64,000 bases of DNA from Podospora pseudocomata (GCF_035222375.1 NC_085887.1:1153501-1217500), one strand, 5' to 3'. Positions 43,530-56,387 are shown, counted from the first letter of the stretch. Numbers and translations: made by a program. Notes: generated from the letters alone by a model not told the origin.

Positions 43530-45167
43530 TCAGCGGTCGTAGGTGTTCCTTGTCCAAACTGGAGTGTCCTCTTGATCCACTTCATGGGGTGCATCATATT
43601 CATCCACCACTAGATCCGGCCGAGGTGTGTAAGCCTGCTGGGAGGCCGAGGGATCGTTGGTGTGCATTCCAAACGCAACAGCAGTTTGACCGGCAGAAAA
43701 TAAGCTGCCCGTGCCGGCCAGGGGAAGGCCATTGAGATGGTCGTTGATCCCAGATAGTGGCTCATGAGGCGCATGCATGTCGCCCATCAAAGAAGCCGGC
43801 CGAGTTGTAGAAGGCTGCTGGGAGGTTGAGGGATAGTTGATGTACAGTTGACCATGTCCAGCGGGAACCGCGGTCTGGCCAGAAATAAAGCTGGCACTAA
43901 CGCCCAGAGGATAGCCTTCTAGATTGCCCTTGATGCCTGTAAGCGATCGGCCCATCTCATTTTGAGCAGCCACAAACTCAACATGACTGGATGCCGGTAG
44001 TGAAGCCACTCCAGTCGGGGTCTCAGAGGCCTGCGAGTAACTGAAGCCGTGAAAAGGAATCCCGTTGTGGGGGGGAGGGGGCAATAAAGCAGTGGGACTT
44101 CTGTTGCACCAGGCACAGCTCTCACTTTCTTTAGGAAGTGAGATGCCCAAGAGTGGCTCTGTCGGTATCGGCGAGGTGGGTAGGGAGTAGGATCCGAAGC
44201 CGAGCTTTTCAGCCCAGAGGACCAACAGTTCAATATCCTGAGCATTGAAATGGCGAGTCTCCAACACCTTCCTCAACACGAATGAGGTATGCGGCTGCCA
44301 ATTGAAGTGTTCCACGTTGTTGCCCCGAGCCGTGAAGGCCTCGTACACACCATCTTGGCGCATCAGATTCCGGAAACGATTTGAAAAAGACCACTCGTGA
44401 CCTACGACGATGTGGTTGGCGATGTGCTTGCAGTAGTCTTTAGCGGTTGCAGCAATTCTTGCAGGTTCGGAGGGGTCGGATACTATAAAGACCTCCCTGC
44501 AAACCTTTGCACCACATGCAAAGACGACCTGTGGGCATAATGCAGTTTTGCAGTCTTCCAGTAAGTCTTCCAGTTTCCCACAGTGAATCGTTTCATGGCC
44601 AGCCTCCTTCAGATGTTCTTTCATTCCATGAGTGGAGTCAAACGGCTTGCCGCAGCCGCTCTGGGGGCACTCCCACTGACAGTGGTTCTTGAGGTGAAAA
44701 TTGAGCAAATGTGTGACAAGATCGGCTTTATACTTGAAGGGGGTAGTTTTCCCGATTTCCAAACACAGCATACAAAGAAGGGAGGCAAGGTCGGTGTCCT
44801 TGTCTGTCCGGGCTGAGGCAGGGGAGCGCGAGGACCGTTTGTAGCTAACGCGACGTGGCTTTCCTCGTTGGTGATGAGAGATGGGCAATGGCAGAGGCCT
44901 CTTAGGGTAAGGTGATGTTCTCTGATCAGAGCTGGCCGTAGCTGGGGAAACGCTTGAAGAAGGACCTGGACTTCCGTTAGTCACCGTCCTGAACTTCAGC
45001 ATCGCAGGTGACTTACGTGAGGCGCCCTCCAACAGTGTATGGATTCCCGGTTGCTCTCCATGATCGGCAAGATGCTTTCCGATAGCCGTAAGAAGTTCGA
45101 CAAGTTCGCTCCTTGTCAATTCACCTCGGGCTCTTTCAAGCCACATGTTGATCTTGGGTGAAGTCAT
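43530..45167 (-). CDS. C2H2-type zinc-finger protein, 528 aa, paralogue of 1288-2739
   Basis: Exons 45017-45167 and 43530-44965. The 51-nt intron (GTAAGT ... GACTAAC ... CAG) has no stop and would add 17 residues if retained. The start MTSPKINMWLERARGELTRS at 45167 has a short helical N-terminus, unlike the paralogue. A basic Ser-rich region precedes fingers CMLCLEIGK ... HLLNFH and CPQSGCGKPFDSTHGMKEH, then CPQVVFACGAKVCREVF. The conserved core FRNLMRQDGVYEAF, WQPHTSFVLRKVLETRHF and IELLVLWAEKLGFGSY follows. The C-terminus contains imperfect internal repeats (LPLAGTGSLFSAGQTAV, LGVSASFISGQTAVPAG). Core identity to the gene at 1.3 kb is high although they lie 41 kb apart. A nuclear, nucleic-acid-binding role is inferred from the fingers. 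Confidence 0.82.
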   Translation of the reverse strand: MTSPKINMWLERARGELTRSELVELLTAIGKHLADHGEQPGIHTLLEGASRKSPAMLKFRTVTNGSPGPSSSVSPATASSDQRTSPYPKRPLPLPISHHQRGKPRRVSYKRSSRSPASARTDKDTDLASLLCMLCLEIGKTTPFKYKADLVTHLLNFHLKNHCQWECPQSGCGKPFDSTHGMKEHLKEAGHETIHCGKLEDLLEDCKTALCPQVVFACGAKVCREVFIVSDPSEPARIAATAKDYCKHIANHIVVGHEWSFSNRFRNLMRQDGVYEAFTARGNNVEHFNWQPHTSFVLRKVLETRHFNAQDIELLVLWAEKLGFGSYSLPTSPIPTEPLLGISLPKESESCAWCNRSPTALLPPPPHNGIPFHGFSYSQASETPTGVASLPASSHVEFVAAQNEMGRSLTGIKGNLEGYPLGVSASFISGQTAVPAGHGQLYINYPSTSQQPSTTRPASLMGDMHAPHEPLSGINDHLNGLPLAGTGSLFSAGQTAVAFGMHTNDPSASQQAYTPRPDLVVDEYDAPHEVDQEDTPVWTRNTYDR

Positions 45168-47535
45168 TGTGAGCTGCTGAGATTGGTGCACCGAGTTCCA
45201 GGTTGGTAGTATTGGAGAGGGAACGGGACAATGCTCGACGATGGACTCTACCAGGTCCAGGTAGAAAATGAACAGGAACTGTCGAGTGAGGTCGAGTGTG
45301 TTCGCGGGTATCAATATGATAAGAAAAGTGATGTCTTTGGGATGGAGGCGTGGTCTCTTTGGAAGAGCAGAATAGATTTGGCGTCGTTGAGATGAGCCGT
45401 GAAGAGTGATGGTGTCTTTGGAGTCTTTGGAGTGGGAAGTGCGTATGTGTAGAGGGCGTGTCGCTTGGGAAAGGCGCAAAACAATATATTCAAGATAGCA
45501 AATCCCACGCTATTTAGACCGAAGGCATGGTATTTAAAAGATGAAGACTGTGCTTTTGAGCTGAAGGCGTAATTCAAAGATTGAAGGCGTGTCGAGCCGT
45601 GTTGAGATCCGGATTGTCAATAAAGAAGCGAATCCAGAATGAAGATGGTAATTAGAATAAGCTGGCGGAAAGACAGAAGACGATGAAATAGAGCCGAAAT
45701 GAGGAGTTGTCGAATCTGCCAAGAAGCAAGTGAAGGTGGTGGTGGTGGTGGGTGAAGATGGGAAGAGAATGTGAACAGATCTGGTGAGGGTTCAAGGAAT
45801 GAAAAGAAGTGGCTGCTCGATACGTTTTCCTTCATCCATCTCCCCCCCCCCCTCCCCTCCCCCCTCCCCGAGGATCCCGCCCTGAAAACTGAGGGTGAAT
45901 TTGCACCACATCACCGCCATCTCAGTGACGGGACTTGGGGTTGTTGCAAGAGTATCTCCCGCGTGGTCAGTGCCAACCTGGAATTTCGCCACTATGTGCC
46001 AAGCCGGCGCAAAATCCCACCGCAGCTGGGAGGAATCTGGGGGACTCCAGCTAGCTACACTATTGTTACTATCAGTACCTACTACCTATTGCGTAGCTTG
46101 AGCAGTTCTACCTGAAGGAGACTATTTCAAGGTACAGAAAAGGCTCAGAGAGCATCAGAGGTGCTAAAGTACCACTGTGATTGACGAAACCACTTTCAAC
46201 ATCGCCATATATTTACAAACATTTTTTGCCTTGATTTTTTTGCTGTTCCAAAGCTTGGCCTTCAGGAAAGGTGACAAGCAAGAAAGCGTATGGAACGAAG
46301 TCGACCGACATCGCAAGATAAGTTGCGGTGTGCTTAGTGCAGCGGTAAAGATGGGTAGGTATCACCAATCACATCATGTGTGTGAGTTGATTCGATTGAC
46401 TGAGCCGGGCTGAAGTGGGCTTTTTTTGTTAAAACGACACATGCGAACGTCTTCCGAAGGTTGACCTCGAGAAGGAGCGCGGATTATTTTCTCTGAACGT
46501 CACCCTCATTTCAAGCCCTTTCATCGGCAGAGGTTGTAAGTCGAGAAGCTCAGCTGGGCAAGAGGGTTGATATTGATGGTCCGCAGCGTGAGGCTCAGCA
46601 GTTCAGGGTTGACAGTTGTGCCGACCTGACCTGAGTGGCCAGCGCATGCCGATGGGAGACGCTCTGCAACAATACATCTCATCATCCCCCGATTGGACTT
46701 GCCATGCTTCAAAGGTGTTCCAATGTGTCATTTCTTTGGTGTAGTAAAACTAGCTGTCTGCATTTCTAGCCGCCATTGGTGTCCATTATCTAGAGTTCCC
46801 CTTCCGTTTTATCACTTTGTTGGCGATTTTGACAGTCATCAAACATCTCATCATCACCACTGGCAATGGGACAGGAGAGCGTACCTAGGTATCCATGCCC
46901 AATGTGCAATAGGAAAATTTTACTGTTGTTGCTCCGTGAAGACCACAAGTTCTAAGCTCTACTCTTCCAATATGCACATCTGACAGATAGGTACCCCTTC
47001 ATTGCAAGCATCACGCCAACCATCCACAAGCTCTCATGATACCGCCATGGCAGAAACAAGCCGCCAGTCCGCTTCTCCCAACATTATCTTACAACAGCAT
47101 CACACAGGGGTTGTCCAACATACCTACCCAAAACAAACCCTCCACAACCATCCACAAATTATTTTACACTTCACACTTCAAGCTTCACATCTCACCTCTC
47201 ACATCAACCCTCTAAATCTACCCCTCAGAATCAACCCAACCAAAAAAAAATCTTTTGAATAATAACTATGTATCTTATAAAACAACATCCCACACATCAA
47301 TGATAAAATAGAACCCCTTATCACATAACCAAAAGACGAATATAACAAGGAAATCCTTAGAGATAGACAACCAGAGACGGCCAGAGACAGACAGAGACAA
47401 GACAAATCCTCAAAAAAACATATCCTTCTTTTTCTTTTCGCGCCCAAAGAACTTCAAAAAAATGATATGCAAAACATTATATGATTAGTTTTAACAGTTT
47501 AACACCCCCCCACCCTCCCCATCTTCAGTTCAGTT
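45168..47535. other. intergenic region
   Basis: About 2.4 kb with no supportable gene: promoter of the second C2H2 gene, then the 3' flank of the class V chitin synthase, which is A-rich on the plus strand at 47180-47480. A poly-C tract lies near 45840-45866. Confidence 0.55.
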
Positions 47536-50500
47536 TTACAAGTTCCCAGAGAGAATCGCTTCAGTGGCTGTCACCTTGTTAGCCTCACATCATCACTTGG
47601 GGGAAAACAGAACAGTGGAGGTACTCACCCGAATTAATAAACGCCCTCCTCCCATCAAGCGGCACCCCAAACCTCCTCTCCAGCTCCATCTTGATCTGCT
47701 TCTTCGTCACAGTCATCAGGTCCGCCGTCCTCAAAATCTCCCTAATCTCCGCCAGCAACGCCTCATCGCTCGGCATCCCCGCCAGGTTCGTCATCTCCAG
47801 CTCCTGCTGGCTCCCGGCACCCACACCCAAAAACTGGCTACCCCCAAACTGACTCTGCCTGTTCCCCGCCATGAGCATCTCCGACGCCGCCAGGCTCATC
47901 CGGCTCTGGTTCTGGTGATACCCCGTCGTGCTCACCGGGCGGGAGGGCACATACCCATACTCCGACACGGCAACAGGGTGCTTGGTCGCATACGAAAAAC
48001 CCGACACCTCTGACCTCGCGTCGTCGCGCGAAGTTTGCGCCTCCCAAAGCTCAGCCTGATACTCCTCCCACTTCTTTCTTGGAATGGAGCTCGGGTCGAA
48101 TTTGCCCTCGTCAGAAATGACGACTTTCTTGCCGTCCTCGCCGGCGATGACACGAGTGTTGCCCCAGTTGAAGTCGTCCATGTGCCAAAAGGCATACAGC
48201 GGCAGGGCAAAGCTGAACACGGGAATGGCGAGGACGTACAGAACCATCCACCCAATCATCTCCCACTTGCGACGGAGGATAAAGATGATGGCCTGCAGGC
48301 CGTAGATCGCTCCGAGAAGGACAAAGGCGGTAACAGGGATGACGGTCGCCTTTTGGGTGACCATGACGATGAGGTAGACGATGTAGGCGATCGTGACAGG
48401 CTGGACAATGGTGGACATCAAGTCGATGAACACGATGAACCTCATGCTGAAGCAGCAGAAGCCGCAGAGCTGATTCAGAGGGATAAGTTCCATCAGGTTG
48501 TGAACGGTAGAGTTGATCCATCTGCGGCGCTGGGACAAAAACACAGTCCAGGAATCGGGCGCGATGGTCCAGGCGTGCGCAGAAAAGATGTACTTGGTCT
48601 TGTACTTGGAATGGTACTTGAGGAGCAACGTCGTCAGGTAGCGATCCTCACCCAGGTGCAGCAAGTTCTTCATGTGAAGCGTGTCGACACGGATGGTGGC
48701 GTAGCCCTCGATGATTTCGCGACTGACAAACAGTGGCTTGCCCGTCTCGGCGGCGCGGATGCGGTACATGGAGAAACAACCGGGCAAGCAGGTGACGGAG
48801 CCGAAGAGGGATTCGAAGGCCTTGGACAAGTTGTGAGAAATGTAGTACTCGTAGACCTGGATCATGGTGACGAAGGACGATTTGGCGTTGGTCAGGGCTG
48901 TCTCACCGCACACGGCAATGAGACGGGTGTCGTCGAGGAAGGAGGAGACCATGCGGGTAGCCGAATCAGCAGCCACAACGGTATCAGCGTCGATTTGAAG
49001 CAAATACTCGTAAAAGGTCGGGTTGACGCCAATGATGTTGCGGATCTGGTGGTACATTTCGAGTTCGAGAGGGCTCATGGCAAGGTTGTAGTGGACGCGG
49101 TTGAGGAAGCGCATGATGATCATCTGAGAATCACGCTTGCCACGGTTGCCAGGCCGCGAGACTTCAGAAGGCTTGCCGACCTTGGAGACGACCAGGAAAG
49201 GAACGATGTGACCCTGGACCTCGTACAAACCAGAATAAACCTTGCCCATGTTGTGCTGCTTCTGACCTTCACCCAAAGACTCAAAGCTCAAGGGCTCAGG
49301 GTCGACCGTCTCAGAAACACCCAAGATATCGAGGACAATACGGGGGGTGGGCCTATCGTTGCCTTGACCGATGATCATACCATCGCAGACAATAACCAAC
49401 AGTTTGCGCTTGTCATCGTACCGCATGCGAGCAGCCGAATCGATGGCACGACGGAGAGACTCTTCGTCTTCGGTATAAGCCGGAATCTGACACATGACAA
49501 ACTTGTCGAGATTCTCTGGGATATTCTTGGTACCAAACTGCAAAGCAGCAAAGAACTTGAAGGCGATAACGGAAGCCAGCATAATCGAGATGGACAGGAC
49601 GAGGTATTCCGAGAACTTGCACTGCGCCGAGCTACGTGTGTCGACATCGGCCACGTAGAAGAGATTGTCGAGACACAAGCGCATCCTGCTCTTCATGCCA
49701 GCGTCAAGATCCATCCCTTCCCAGAGGGCCGAGACATCCTCGCCAGAGCGTCCGCTGAATAAACCGACGACCTGCTCGTGCATGAACTCGGAGGCCTCGC
49801 GATCAGTAGGCTCGGGTTCACCAAGAGGATTCCTCTGGCCACGACCACCCTTTAGATATCTAGTCATGTCGTAGACACGGCCGTCCAGGATAGCAATGGC
49901 CTCACCCTTGTTAGCAAGTGTGCGGACATACTCGGCCGAGTAACCGATATTTCCAACCTTGTATCCCGAATCACGGAGCATACGCATCTGCTGCGAGAAC
50001 CAGTCCGGTCTGCTGTCGTTGGTGAAGTGACGGAAGTCGTGGTATTTCCAGTTGGTATCCTCGCGGTTAAGAATGTTGGCAGAGCCGGTGAGGTTGGTGT
50101 TGCGGTAGTCTAGCTGGACAGCAGGATCGATTTCGCCATACTGGCCCTGGCAAACAGCAGAGACTTGCACGGGGAACAGACCGGTGATATCCATGCCGCC
50201 GTACTGCTTGAGCATCTTCTCAGGGAGAACATCCCTACCGGGGTAATGGCGCGGGTAGAAAGCACCGATATCGAAGACCTGGCCACGAATGGCAGCATAG
50301 GCGGGATTGTCGTCCTTGCCATCATACCGCGAAAGCTCCTCGGGACTGTAGACGTGCTGGCGCGGGCAAATAAGCATGGGGAAACCGACGATGAAAAAGG
50401 CAGCAACAAGACAAGAGAACCAGATGATCATGTTGATGGCCAACTTTTCTCTCCATGCCATGCGCACATCCTTTCGTGACATGCGGCCCAACCATCTGAT

Positions 50501-53268
50501 CAAGAAGTCAGGAATGAACCAGGTCAAGAAGTACACGACAAACACCCAACGCTTGCGGCTCGGGCTGTCCTTGTACACCTCGACCTCCTCCATCGTCTTT
50601 TCGTTGCCACGCTCCGCCATCTGTTCTCTCGTCTCGAGGTTCTGGAACATGTCGCCGTTGCCCATGACCGAGACCCCAGCGTCGGACCTTGCATCCACAT
50701 CATTGCTGCCAAAGTAACCGGCCTTCTTTTCGCTTGGGATGCTACCGGGAGTAGCGCCCGCGGACAATGGCAGCCGCTCCTTGGACAGGAAAGGGTTAGA
50801 CACCCCGTCTCCGCCATCCGTATACGGCCCCTGCGAGAAGCCGTCACCCAGCTGGGCAATCTCCATCCAGCACCTCTCACTGAGAAACACACCAGTAGCA
50901 CCAATAGCCACCTCATTGCTCGGCCACCTCTTGTCCTCCACAACCATCTCAACCTTCTCCCTCTCACTCCCCACCAGCACTGTCTGCGCATCAGCAAGTC
51001 CCAAAAACTCCCCAAACGGCAGGAACAGGCTAAAATCAGCAGACCGAATCCGCTGGCTGATCTCAGAGATACCAAACGTCTGGACTTGAGCCCGCACACA
51101 CTTGGTATCGAACTGATTCGCGATCCTCCTATCATTCGGCTTGAGACAGAAAACAAAGTAGCAGTTCGTGCCCGGAGCATTAAAAGCACGCGTGACGTTG
51201 TCCAGCGCAGCCAAAAACTGCCCCGACGCCCCTTGCTCCGAGCCCATGACAGAACCCGCTCCCTTGCCCTCACCAACCTCACTCCCCTGATCAGAGGCAT
51301 CCCCTCTTTCAGGAACAGGCAAAACGCGAGGCTGACGCGCCGCACCTGGGCGCCCGCGCTTGGACATGATACTGGGCGCGCGCATCGGCTTGGAGCTGAC
51401 AGACGCCTGCATGACAGTCTGCCTCTCCTGAGGGTGCACCACCGTCTGCAGCGCCTCTTGGCCAAACAGACGGGCGACAAACTCGCTCTTGCTCTGCCTG
51501 ATCAGGTTCATCAGGTCGCCAGAGATGACCTCGCCGTTTTCCTCCACCAGCCCCTTGATCGGGTAGTCGACCTCGCCGGCAAAGTGCTTGACAACAAAGC
51601 TGGCGGCATCGTTTGTGGTGTAAAAGTTGGAACCGGGAAGCTTGGCTTGGGAGGCACCGACCTGGATGGCTGGGTTCTTGCCTTCGAAGCGTTTCCTGAA
51701 GCTCTCGAGAAGCTGGATATCGGTGCGGTGGCGACGGGTTTGATCGTCGAGAATGCTCAAGAGGCCGTTGCCGGGCTTGAGAAGGCCCTTGACGGCGTCC
51801 GAGTTGTCAAAGTAGCTGGTTGATGGAACAACCACCTCTTCGGTCTCGAGGATCTCCCCCTTGCGGTCAAAGAAGTTTTGGAGGGTAAGGTTATACAGAG
51901 CCTCGTTGGCGGCGTTGGTGAGAAGGTGGTCCAAGGTCGAGCCGGTGGTAGACTGTTGCTGGAAGCCAGGGAAGTCAATGATGGAGATGGTGTTGGAGAA
52001 CGTGCCCTCATCAGCGCAGAGCTTGCGGTTGATCGTCTCGATGATGTAGGCCACCAGAAGCGAGTAGAGCGTCCGGGCGAGCTCGTTGGCATTCCCTCTC
52101 GCGCCCTGTGGGTCGAGCATGACCGTGACTCTCTCCTTGTGAATCATCTTGGTCTTGTACCCAAGAGTCGTCTGAAGCTCCACCGAGCTGACACCCAAGA
52201 ATGCGGCAACAATACCCAAAACATCCTTGTTCTTGACCGTAGTAGACGTCTGAGCACCTTCGTGGGAGAAACCACCGCTCTCATCACCAGTCACCGTTGT
52301 GCTAGAAGACGTCTCAAACTCGAGCTGGCCAATGTGCAGAATGGCCGCCATGATTTGGCAAAGCTCGGCAATCTCACTCCGAGGGAACTCGAGCTTCCTC
52401 AGAGCCGTCTTGAAGAGCTGGAAACCCTCGGCATCGTTGATTCCAACCTTGAGCTGTGTTGGGTGACCAAGGTACCTCCATCTGTGCGTGGCCGGCACAT
52501 CGAAGCCAAGATGCGTCTTTTCGGCCGGGCCCGTACCCGCCAACAAATAGTACAGCACGTGGAAGTTGCGCTCACCCGTGGGAACATCCGCTATCCTGCT
52601 CCGTTCTAATCTGTGGTCCAGGAGCTTGGCACCGGCAAGAATAGGGGTCGTGGTGGATTCTGTGTTGTACTGGAGCTCGTAAAACAGACCAGCCTTGGAC
52701 GCGGTTGGCGTCGTCGCGGTCTTTGTGGTGGTGAGCGTGTCGAAGACATAGGCGGCGAGAGAGATTTTTTGGGACAGGGGAGTGGACGACCGGTTCAAAA
52801 TCGAGGTCAGAAGGTGCGAGCGAACAGTGGTCTTTCCAGATCCAGTTTCACCTCTGTATCAACCAATGTCAGCCATCAAGCAGCGCGCCATTATTCTTAC
52901 GAGTCAAGCCAACACAACAACCAACAACGACAAAAGGACCAACGGGAGAAAACAACATACAGGAACAAGACGGCCTGGTTTTCTGATCGGTATCCCAACC
53001 GAAGCAGCGTCCTCTCGGCGAGATCATCGGCAGCAGCCGCGGCGCACCCGTCCTTGGTGCCATCCCCCTTGTTGGAGGTTGAGAAGGTGTTGAGGGCAAT
53101 GAAGCCGTGCGAGGAGAGGCGTGTGATGGGGAGGCCGACGTGGAAACGACTGGCAAAGTGGGAGGTGGCATGGCTGTCGGACTGCAGGTGGTTGGGCAAT
53201 GAGGGCAACGACGGTTGTGTGTGGGCCCCTCCGTCTTTCCCGCCCATGGGCGGGAGGTTGAGAGCCAT
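47536..53268 (-). CDS. chs-5: class V chitin synthase with myosin motor-like domain, 1854 aa
   Basis: Orthologue of CsmA/ChsV enzymes: polymerises UDP-N-acetylglucosamine into chitin at the plasma membrane. Exons 52961-53268, 47629-52853 and 47536-47567. The myosin-like head (about 1-780) keeps a P-loop (GETGSGKTT, about 104-112). The first membrane segment ([19 protein letters not shown]) is near 871. A cytochrome-b5-like region follows (about 935-1000, [12 protein letters not shown]). The chitin synthase domain (about 1200-1700) has QIDADT (about 1389), [10 protein letters not shown] (about 1504) and the catalytic QRRRW (about 1544), then several membrane helices. A DEK-type C-terminal domain is at about 1794-1850. 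The 32-nt last exon adds [10 protein letters not shown]; reading through the intron would give a false end. It is divergent from the class VI/VII gene at 56388, a conserved pairing. Gene names vary by species. Confidence 0.96.
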
Positions 53269-53637
53269 GATGGCGACGGCGCTCTTGTCAGAAGCCGGCC
53301 GTGATCAGGGCTGATCCGTCAGGGCGGTATATATCGCGTCGTGGTGTTGTTTCTGACAGGCGTAAGTGTGTGCGTCGATGCGTGTCGAAGACGCAAGAAC
53401 GAGACGAGGTTCCAAGCAATTCGTTGCTATACTAGACCAAAATCACCCCCTGTTTCGCCAGCGTCGAGAGCAGCAGCAAAACAAACCAGCTAGGAGCCAA
53501 CAACGGGCCCGAGATGTCGGGATTTAGACACTGAGAGATGCGCTAAGTGGGATGGTATAAACAAAAACGAACGTCATGTGCCAAAAAAGAGCCGTCTAAA
53601 ACGAGTGTGTATCGAAGGAGGTGACAGACAGCAGACA

Positions 53638-53640
<3 letters not shown>

Positions 53641-53670
<30 letters not shown>

Positions 53671-53671
53671 G
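53641..53671. repeat. (CAGA)n microsatellite
   Basis: About seven perfect CAGA units in the upstream region of the class V chitin synthase. Confidence 0.85.
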
Positions 53672-53970
53672 AGAAGGCACAGGGAAGAACAAATTGAATG
53701 TGCCAGGCGGATGGATACCGGAGTCGCCTGGAGTTGGCGATTGCTGCAACAGCGGCGCTAGGCCTGGGCTGGGCTGGGCACCACAGGCAAAAAAAGGGAG
53801 TCGACTGGTTTTTTTCCTGCTACGGAGGGTCGGATGAACAGTCGGTGCAGAAACACCGTTACGAGACACCCCTCAGGGGCAACGTCTGATTGGGCTAACG
53901 CGACATGCGCGGGTCTGCGCCTGTTCCTTGTGTGAAGTTCCAGTTCCAGGTCGTGGTTCAAAACAAACAA

Positions 53971-53991
53971 GTTCTGGAACGTACTCTAGAA
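53971..53991. promoter_or_regulatory. candidate heat-shock element
   Basis: GTTCTGGAAC is a perfect 10-bp palindrome containing TTCnnGAA, followed by another GAA in TCTAGAA. This resembles the inverted TTC/GAA arrays bound by heat-shock factor. It lies about 0.7 kb upstream of the class V start. Confidence 0.3.
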
Positions 53992-54049
53992 CCACTTCAG
54001 ATTCCTGTCTTCTTCTTGTCAGTGATTGCTTCGCGTTAGTTCTTCTCGA

Positions 54050-54065
54050 GTATTCAGCTGAATAC
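54050..54065. repeat. 16-bp perfect palindrome
   Basis: GTATTCAGCTGAATAC equals its own reverse complement. It could be a dimeric factor site; no known factor is assigned. Confidence 0.6.
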
Positions 54066-56387
54066 AGCACTCTTGTTCTTTCATTCTCTTTCATCAAAGA
54101 TCTCCTCGTAGGGCTTCCAAGAGTGCAACTTTGTACCAGGATCAGCCGTTCGCCGTCCCGCGGTGTCTGGTCTTACCGGGCCTTGTGCACTCGATCCCCC
54201 CCCCCCCACAAAAGAGCGGGCCATTTCAGGGGGCTCAGGGTGGAGGCTGGCGTCAAGAGATTCGGACACGGGGTGCTGAGCCTCGCTTTGGTTTGACCTT
54301 GTTTGTGCAGTTGGTGCAAGCATCATCACCACCTTGGAAGACTCCCTGTAAGTACATATTAGCTTTTATAACATTCATGTAGGGACTCTTGTTGATGCTT
54401 GTATGTTCTCAACAAATCTGGGGAATTCTTGTAATTGCCGACGAGGCACAATGGTTGTCTCAAGCCCTTGGTACACATGGCCGGAGCTTTCTCTGTACCT
54501 CGTCGGCACGAAAACGAACTGCTGGAGTCGATCATTACAATTGGTGGCGACGGCCATACGAGACTGTGGACACAACCACCTACAACCACAGCCAACTGGC
54601 CGTTCCATCGGTCCGTTGTAACGGGAAGCACGCATAGGTGTGCTTAACCGAATATACGATATGAACTGAAATCCGGACTCATAGGCGGCGCAAACAGGAT
54701 CCTGTGAGGACGGACAACATTATTACGGCGCATGGCCAGTTTGCGCGAATGGAGGATTTGTTAGGACGATAGCCAAGTGTCAATTGCTTTTTTGCTGTAC
54801 CTAGTAGTCAAACCAATCAAACTTCGGCCCGGCCATTGGCTTCATTCGATCTGATGAATGATCGGCCAAACTTGTCTTCAGCTTTGGGCCCAGTGGATGG
54901 AATGCGACGATATTCACCGCGTCTCTGGTGGATATGCCTCTTCCAACCTCCGAGACACAATTGCAAGAGCTCCGAATTCTCTCATGAAGCAAGTAATTGA
55001 GAAGCAGTGTCACGGCTGTGTTGAAAAGGGGGTCAGAGAGCATCATTTCAAGACTGCGGGGCAACCAGATTGGGAGAGGAGGAGGCAACGCCTAAAAAAA
55101 GATGAAGCCCTTTTAAGCCCCCTTGCTAGGCCGCGGGAGATGGGGCGCGGCTAATGCGAGCACCGACCCCGTTACCTGAATATCTTCTTCATCTTCAGGC
55201 TCAAGCTCACCACAAGAACAGGAGGAACCCGGTCGTGGCCAATCCATCGTGTTTGCCCGTCACACAGAGTCTTCCAAGAGAAAGCTTGTGTCCCGTAGAG
55301 AAGTCTTGAGTTGTGGGTGTGGGGAGAAGACCGTACAACAACCAGTTCAACGTCCAGTCACTTGCTCTGTCGCGTTGCTCCGAGTCTTGTCCAGCCTCGT
55401 ATTCAACGCTCCAGCAGCAGCCGAGATGCCTTTTTTAGCCCGACATCACGGCACTGCTGGTGGCTGCCCCTCCACCAAAGTCCACTGCCGCATCCGCAGA
55501 GCCGGACTGATCAGATCAGGCGCGCCACCCCGCTGGTGCTGGTTATGCAGCGCCAGATCCACCGGCTTGTTTCGCGAATCTTGGGATTCACTGGATTCCA
55601 CAAACGGGCAACAGGACCGAAGGGAAGACAGACGAAAAGAGGGCGAATGATCATGATGGAATGCCCGTTAATTGCAAGTATCAAGCCATTCCAGTCCGGA
55701 TCGGCCAAGTCGAACCGGGAACACCATGAATTTTTCGCGGCACATCATGCACCATTGATGCTCCACTCTGGCTCGGAAACACCTTGGCGTTTGTGGACAG
55801 ATAGCTCTAGAGTCCGCCGTAGTCCGCTGCCAGCTGATGGTGATCTTTTCTGGGACAGACACCCCCCCAGACCACCCCCCCGGCGCTGTTCAAACTGAAG
55901 CTTTGCAACTGCGACGCTCGTTGTGGGTGTTTCCTCGCCTGTTCCCTTCTCTTGCCATATTCACAATCCGCCTCACTCGTTCTGGCGGTTTCTGTTTGCT
56001 TTTCCTGTCCATCGTTGATATCTCTCGAGCCTCTGTACTGAGGCCTAATTTTCAGGCCCATCGCCGTGTTCGCTCGCTCCGGTTGAAAAAAGGGGCCCGA
56101 AGGCTGAGCGCCTCCATCGCGTTGCCGCCGCGACGGGACGAACTTGCTTGCAGGTTGTGACGCCTTTACCCACCACAACATCCAACGCCTTCGTACGCAC
56201 ACTCGCTCGAACCCCTCCGCCTCCGCTGCTGGAGATTCTACACTCTCGCTGTCGTCGACACATCTGGTGACGCAACACAAACACCCCTTCGCTACTCCTA
56301 TCCTCTCCTGGGTTGGCCAGCCAGAGAACAACACCACCCGGCTAGCAGTGTCCCTCAAGGGGCGCCGCACTCTTCCACATCGACAAG

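Larger units (their letters stand above)
53269..56387. promoter_or_regulatory. shared upstream region of two divergent chitin synthase genes
   Basis: 3.1 kb between the two start codons, with no supportable gene. It holds a (CAGA)n microsatellite at about 53641-53671, a CTGGG repeat near 53764-53780, heat-shock-like and palindromic elements at 53971-54065, and a poly-C run near 54196-54206. Long frames here (for example 55807-56463 minus) lack domains and are probably leader sequence. Conserved head-to-head orientation suggests joint control. Confidence 0.65.

Noticed and set aside
48035-49762. 575-codon plus-strand frame
   Set aside because: Antisense to the catalytic domain of the class V chitin synthase; a product of strong third-position GC bias.
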